Assembly: GCA_018644745.1 (NCBI GenBank)
Contig: JABGPX010000280.1
Location: 1-8,414, forward strand
DNA: 8,414 nucleotides
Direction of reading: 5' to 3'
DNA from: Spirochaetales bacterium
Lineage (GTDB): Bacteria > Spirochaetota > Spirochaetia > ARS1246
The notes beneath the pieces are model-generated. The model saw only the letters and a program-made list of their open reading frames with translations. It did not search any database and had not been told where the DNA came from. Both the position numbers and the translations under genes were made by a program. The stretch's first letter is position 1; every line of letters begins with the position of its first letter. Shown one piece after another: positions 5,517 through 8,414 of this stretch.

Positions 5517-6205
5517 TTATTCGGCATTTAGCATCGATACAGCCAACGCGTAATCGGGATGGGTGTGCAATCCGGGATAGCTGACGAAGCTGACATTGGG
5601 ATGATCCGAGAGAAACGAAGCAACCTGCATTGCGATTTCGCTGTGTTTAGCCATCCTGATCGAGAGAGTCTGAAGGCCGCGCAAGATCATAAACGCGTTA
5701 AAGGGACTTAAAACTCCGCCGTATATATTCCGACCGTGCCGAATTCTCACGGCCGTCTCTTCGTTGGAGATGATCGCGCCACCGAGGGAACCGCCGTGGC
5801 CACACAGGTATTTGGTCGCGCTGTGTATAACGATGTCGACTCCCAGCGAGAGCGGCCGGAGCAGGGAGGGGCTTAAGAATGTGTTGTCGGCAACAACAAT
5901 CGCGCCGTGGCTGTGAGCCAGTTCTGCAACGCGTTTTACGTCGATCAGGCCGAGGGAAGGCCCAGGAGCGGCAAGAGAGTCTGTGTAACCGCGGCCATGC
6001 CACACGCGGCAGCCACGCACTTTTCGCCGCCCTCGAGATGCGCCAGGGCCTCCTCAAGGCGTGCGATTGTCGGGTTCCCGCCCCTCGTGTAAAAACCGGC
6101 GGCAGTGGATGCCATGTGAATAGCCATGGACGATGCATCAGTATCTTTTCCCAGTTGAACCGCCGCGGTATCAAAGGCCATACCTTCATTCTTTGCTTCT
6201 GTCAT
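5517..6205 (-). pseudogene. Methionine gamma-lyase-like PLP enzyme, broken by deletions
   Basis: Two minus-strand frames together give a Cys/Met-metabolism PLP-dependent enzyme (methionine gamma-lyase or cystathionine gamma-synthase type, normally about 400 residues). The first (6205-5945) has FDTAAVQLGKDTD, FYTRGGNPT and LEGGEKCVAAACGMAAV. The second has IDVKRVAELAHSHGAIVVADNTF, with the PLP-contacting Asp, and IHSATKYLCGHGGSLGGAI, with the Schiff-base Lys. About 70 residues that normally lie between GMAAVTQTLLPLLG and the NPSL-type segment are missing. The join, near 5950-5968, is out of frame. A second, in-frame loss of roughly 15-20 residues lies between MAST and GFYTR (about 6093-6105). 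The protein stops at YPGLHTHPDYALAVSMLNAE, about 100 residues short. The start codon overlaps the stop of the upstream peptidase-like piece as ATGA, a relic of operon coupling. Such enzymes release methanethiol and ammonia from methionine; this copy cannot be active. Confidence 0.85.
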
Positions 6206-6735
6206 TGCTCATCCTCGTATGTAGTTTGTGCCCTGAATGGATTTTTTCCGATTTCTTCGGCCGGCATGGCATCGATCGCTCTCACGATATCCGCCATCGC
6301 GCAGGCGGTAGGACAGAGTGTATCCTTTGCTACCGTCTCCGGGGTGTCGTACAGGTTGAACTCGGGCGCATGCATTGCGATGCGCTCGATGGTCGGGAAC
6401 CCGGCCCGGGCGCCCATCATGTTGGCCTCGCCGATGTACCGATCGGTGACGGCGGACCGGCGCAGGTCGTGTTTTTTGATTGCGTCACTCACGGCGGACA
6501 CGAGATGGTCGTTGATCTGGGTAAAGCCGAAGTTAGCCGGGCTGACTCGACCGGTCTCCACATAGCTGCCTTCCCGCACCACGTATTCCTTTCCGATCAT
6601 CTCATTGATAACGACACACGCGATCTTCTCTTTTATCGCATCCAATGTCCGCGCATGGTCAAGAGTCGGTGGCCGTTGCCCGAAATGGCTGCCGATTAGA
6701 AAGAACATCAACGGCGCGCCGTACGAGCGGCTCAT
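6202..6735 (-). pseudogene. C-terminal fragment of a metallopeptidase-like (M28-type) protein
   Basis: The open frame of 177 codons lacks a natural N-terminus. Its beginning overlaps the end of the oxidase fragment in another frame, marking a deletion join near 6700-6730. FLIGSHF resembles the first metal-ligand stretch of M28 aminopeptidases (GSH-[YF]-DS). It is followed, much too soon, by KIACVVINEMIG, resembling the later IN-x-[DE]-MIG segment, so a middle part is also missing. Further on, AGFPTIERIAMHAPEFNLYDTPETV fits the closing G-[IF]-PT…H…DT-x-E-x-[VI] region with the last metal histidine. These matches come from memory of the family and are moderate; another zinc-hydrolase family remains possible. 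The stop overlaps the lyase start (ATGA), so both belonged to one operon. Confidence 0.45.
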
Positions 6736-6925
6736 CCGGCGTGCCGAGGTATGGTAAAACCTTTATCTGCCGCGCATAACCTCCGCTGCTCGCTTGGTCG
6801 TTTGCCGGGTCGAAACGCTCGAAGCCCAGCACACGGGCGCCGCGCTTCGCCAGCTGATACGCGCATGCTGAACCAATTGCGCCCAGGCCGACAACGATCA
6901 CGTCATAGGTTGTTGCCGTACTCAT
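6659..6925 (-). pseudogene. N-terminal fragment of an FAD-dependent amine/sarcosine-type oxidase (DAO family)
   Basis: The frame begins with a well-made start: AACAGGAG lies 8 nt ahead of the ATG at 6925. YDVIVVGLGAIGSACAYQLAKRG (7-29) is the GxGxxG Rossmann motif for FAD, and E36 in GFERFD is the ribose-binding acid. ASSGGYARQI and PLVRRA match the next conserved stretches of monomeric sarcosine oxidase/N-methyltryptophan oxidase proteins, which oxidise N-methylated amino acids to formaldehyde, an amine and hydrogen peroxide. Homology stops at about residue 68 of a normal ~380. The remaining codons to the stop at 6659 read another gene's sequence in the wrong frame. The gene was cut by the same deletion that removed the start of the peptidase-like gene downstream. 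Confidence 0.75.
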
Positions 6926-6926
6926 A

Positions 6927-7034
6927 TTTCTACTCCTGTTGGAGAAACGCGGAATTAAACAGTTTTCCTTCTGGCACGTAATTATTCGTTTTGAAAAAGA
7001 AATGCAGCGGGAGGGGCGGGAGTCGGCGGGACAT
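6927..7034 (-). pseudogene. Shredded remnant of a second sulfotransferase gene (three collinear scraps)
   Basis: Three pieces match the sulfotransferase gene at 1826-2834 in the same order and strand. 6927-6945 equals 1857-1875 exactly (19 of 19). 6947-6974 matches 2060-2087 with four mismatches. 6984-7007 matches 2764-2787 with a few mismatches. The last two pieces are in one frame (ATG 7034 to TAG) and read PLHFFFKTN then EGKLFNSA, against ALQFFFKTN and DGKLFYSA in the split gene. The gaps, about 180 and 680 bp in the complete gene, have shrunk to 1 and 9 bp. No ribosome site precedes ATG 7034, so this is best read as debris of a deleted paralogue. The 19-bp piece now also supplies the ribosome site of the oxidase fragment. 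Confidence 0.65.
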
Positions 7035-7106
7035 TTTGGGGAGTAATCTCTACTGCAGTTTGCATACCCATCACATTATTCTATAAGAAATATAAAGATA
7101 TTTGAT

Positions 7107-7135
7107 TTTACATTCTGCTGTGTTCCGGGTAATAC
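7107..7135 (+). promoter_or_regulatory. Promoter of the gene at 7184
   Basis: TTTACA (7107-7112) and TAATAC (7130-7135) are separated by 17 bp, giving a good sigma-70 promoter. The expected start near 7142 leaves a leader of about 42 nt that ends in AGGAGG (7172-7177), 6 nt before the ATG. Confidence 0.6.
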
Positions 7136-7183
7136 TGGCATAACAATCGCGTTACTGAAGATTTGTAAAACAGGAGGCAGAAA

Positions 7184-7822
7184 ATGGCTAATGTATTCGA
7201 CAAGAACGCCGCGACATCGGCGGAGGACGCAGCGAAAGTAATACCGAGGGCAGAATTCAGGGTATTTGGACAAGGTGTTATCGAGAAGGTAAAAGAGAGT
7301 ATGTGGAAAGCGCAGGCCAAGCTTTTCAAAATTAGAACGTCGAGGGAGACTTACTTTTTGTCGGCACAGACAAATGAGGCAAATGTAAAAGTTCGAGACG
7401 GATTGTTGGATATCAAAACTAAAGTTGGCGAGACCGATGAAGGCTATGAGATTTTCCAGCCGAAAGGCAAGTTTGAGTTTCCGGTCGGAAAAGATGAAGT
7501 TGCCACTATACTCGAAAATATGAAAGTTAGTGTGTCACTCGATAAGGAGACTTACAGTCTCAAAGACTTTATAGATGTGGTTAATTCTCACCCTGATCTT
7601 GCCGCTGTAGCTGTTGATAAAACCCGATATGGTTTCTCTGTAGATGGCATTATTTGCGAATATGGCGAGATTCTTCTAAACGGTTCTAAGGTAGAAACCG
7701 CTTGCTGCGAGAGTGAAGACTATGAGGGAATGAAAAAAGCAATCGAAGCTCTTGAGATTGGGGATTCGGAAAATGTTAACTATCTGAAGGCCGCAAAGAG
7801 ATCGATTGGAATGAAAGTCTAA
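7184..7822 (+). CDS. Conserved-looking protein with possible CYTH (triphosphate tunnel) domain
   Basis: The complete 212-residue soluble protein has a perfect ribosome site (AGGAGG, 6 nt spacing) and its own promoter and terminator. I do not recognise a named family with certainty. Several stretches look like a CYTH/triphosphate-tunnel fold, with charged residues alternating along beta strands: NVKVRDGLLDIKTK (67-80), GYEIFQPKGKFEFP (87-100), DKTRYGF (145-151), ICEYGEI (157-163) and ETACCESED (171-179), then NVNYLKAAKRSIGM near the end. CYTH enzymes hydrolyse or make tri- and polyphosphates using paired Lys/Arg and Glu side chains and a divalent metal. A convergent phosphate transporter next door agrees with phosphate metabolism but proves nothing. 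The canonical N-terminal EIExKF motif is not obvious; AEFRVF (23-28) is the nearest. Confidence 0.5.
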   Translation: MANVFDKNAATSAEDAAKVIPRAEFRVFGQGVIEKVKESMWKAQAKLFKIRTSRETYFLSAQTNEANVKVRDGLLDIKTKVGETDEGYEIFQPKGKFEFPVGKDEVATILENMKVSVSLDKETYSLKDFIDVVNSHPDLAAVAVDKTRYGFSVDGIICEYGEILLNGSKVETACCESEDYEGMKKAIEALEIGDSENVNYLKAAKRSIGMKV

Positions 7823-7850
7823 TAGATCCTTAGTTCGATATAGCAACAAT

Positions 7851-7888
7851 AAGCCGGTGTACCAGAAAATGGTTTGCCGGTTTTTTTT
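7851..7888 (+). terminator. Rho-independent terminator after the CYTH-like gene
   Basis: A stem of 14 pairs (7851-7864 with 7870-7883, three G-U pairs and one mismatch) closes a GAAAA loop and is followed by T8 (7881-7888, partly in the stem). It lies 28 bp after the stop at 7822 and just before the convergent PiT stop at 7891-7893. On the minus strand only a short T-poor tail follows, so it probably serves the plus-strand gene. Confidence 0.8.
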
Positions 7889-7890
7889 AT

Positions 7891-8414
7891 CTAAAAGACC
7901 ACCTGACTAAAAACATTCTGTACAATGTAGAGTGAAACAAAAGAAATGATAGCTGAAATTATCGGCGTAGTGAGCCAGCCGATGCTGATTTTGCCTAACA
8001 TTCTCATATTTAAATTTCTACCTCCCTTGGCTATTCCTATTCCGATTACCCCTCCCACTATCGATTGAGAGCTAGATACCGGTACCAGCGGAAAAGATGG
8101 AAGATTTCGGCTAACAAGAAAGTATTCTAACCCCTGGGACGCAAAAAGAAATAAAACTAAAGAACTCGAAAGAACAACGATAAACGCGGTGATTGGCGTA
8201 AGTTGATAGATTTCGGACCCGACGGTAAGCATAACTCTCTTGGAATAGGTAAAAACGCCGACCGAAATTGCTAAACCGCCCAGTAGAAATAACAGCTGTG
8301 TTTTGGAAAGAGAGAACACGCTGCCAAAAGAAAGATCGGTAAATGGATTGCTCTGCGTAAAAACGCCCATGACATTGGCAATATTATTCGCTCCAAGACT
8401 GTATGATCCAAAAG
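7891..8414 (-). CDS. PiT-family inorganic phosphate transporter, C-terminal half (runs off the right edge)
   Basis: The reading frame stays open through the right edge, beyond the internal Met at 8370. The added residues FGSYSLGANNIANVMG contain the GAN[DN]xAN signature of PHO4/PiT transporters. These integral inner-membrane proteins import phosphate, usually with H+ or Na+. At least four or five hydrophobic segments follow (for example TQLLFLLGGLAISVGVF and TAFIVVLSSSLVLFLF). Near the C-terminus LVPVSSSQSIVGGVIGIGIAKGG and IGWLTTPIISAIISF match the PVS[ST][TS]-x-x-IVG…W-x-[VT]TP repeat that ends PiT proteins. With only one GANN motif visible, this is the second repeat, and the first lies outside the window. 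The protein stops at TAG 7893-7891, right after the neighbour's terminator. Confidence 0.88.
   Translation of the reverse strand, partial: FGSYSLGANNIANVMGVFTQSNPFTDLSFGSVFSLSKTQLLFLLGGLAISVGVFTYSKRVMLTVGSEIYQLTPITAFIVVLSSSLVLFLFASQGLEYFLVSRNLPSFPLVPVSSSQSIVGGVIGIGIAKGGRNLNMRMLGKISIGWLTTPIISAIISFVSLYIVQNVFSQVVF

Noticed and set aside
5879..6565. 228-codon open frame on the plus strand
   Set aside because: It is antisense to the lyase and peptidase fragments, whose minus-strand translations carry real family motifs. This frame shows none and has no ribosome site.

Overview
The window looks like an accessory or decaying stretch of a bacterial chromosome. It holds intact defence and toxin-antitoxin type modules, a broken amino-acid catabolism cluster, and ordinary phosphate-related genes at the right edge. 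No rRNA, tRNA or clear taxonomic marker is present, so I do not name an organism. Good -35/-10 promoters, Shine-Dalgarno sites, a T-run terminator and the gene families (FadR-type GntR regulator, AbiE, HigB, PiT) all indicate a bacterium. Base composition is uneven: the GntR gene is visibly GC-rich, while the right end and the AAA gene are AT-richer, which suggests parts with different histories.

Layout from left to right. 1-54 (minus) is the first 18 codons of a HigB-like toxin with its own promoter. 95-424 holds no recognisable gene. 425-520 is a threefold 32-bp-period repeat leading into 525-1829 (plus), an intact AAA ATPase with a DUF4143/nuclease-like C-terminal part. Facing it, with overlapping stop codons, is a sulfotransferase-like gene (1826-2834, minus) split by one extra base in a run of eight A. 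Behind it comes an intact FadR-family GntR regulator (2890-3603, minus). Its upstream region (3604-4064) has divergent promoters and inverted repeats, but the rightward promoter leads into a leader with no reading frame. 4065-5514 (plus) is a complete AbiEi/AbiEii module, apparently leaderless and preceded by two inverted repeats.

5517-7034 (minus) is a gene graveyard: a methionine gamma-lyase-like gene with two internal deletions and no C-terminus, a metallopeptidase-like C-terminal piece, the first ~65 residues of an FAD-dependent amine oxidase, and three short collinear scraps of a second sulfotransferase. Surviving pieces keep readable frames and close-to-consensus motifs, so loss seems to have gone mainly by deletion, not gradual point mutation. 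7184-7822 (plus) is an intact gene with a possible CYTH-like (triphosphate tunnel) fold. It is followed by a terminator and, convergently, the C-terminal half of a PiT phosphate transporter that runs off the right edge.

How the parts fit together (inference): the GntR regulator probably once controlled a catabolic operon for methionine-type or N-methylated amino acids or peptides. That operon is now reduced to fragments, and the AbiE module sits directly against the truncated lyase. The most interesting items are the homopolymer-split sulfotransferase with its shredded paralogue 4 kb away, the deletion-only decay pattern, the 32-bp repeat array before the AAA gene, and the orphan GntR-side leader.
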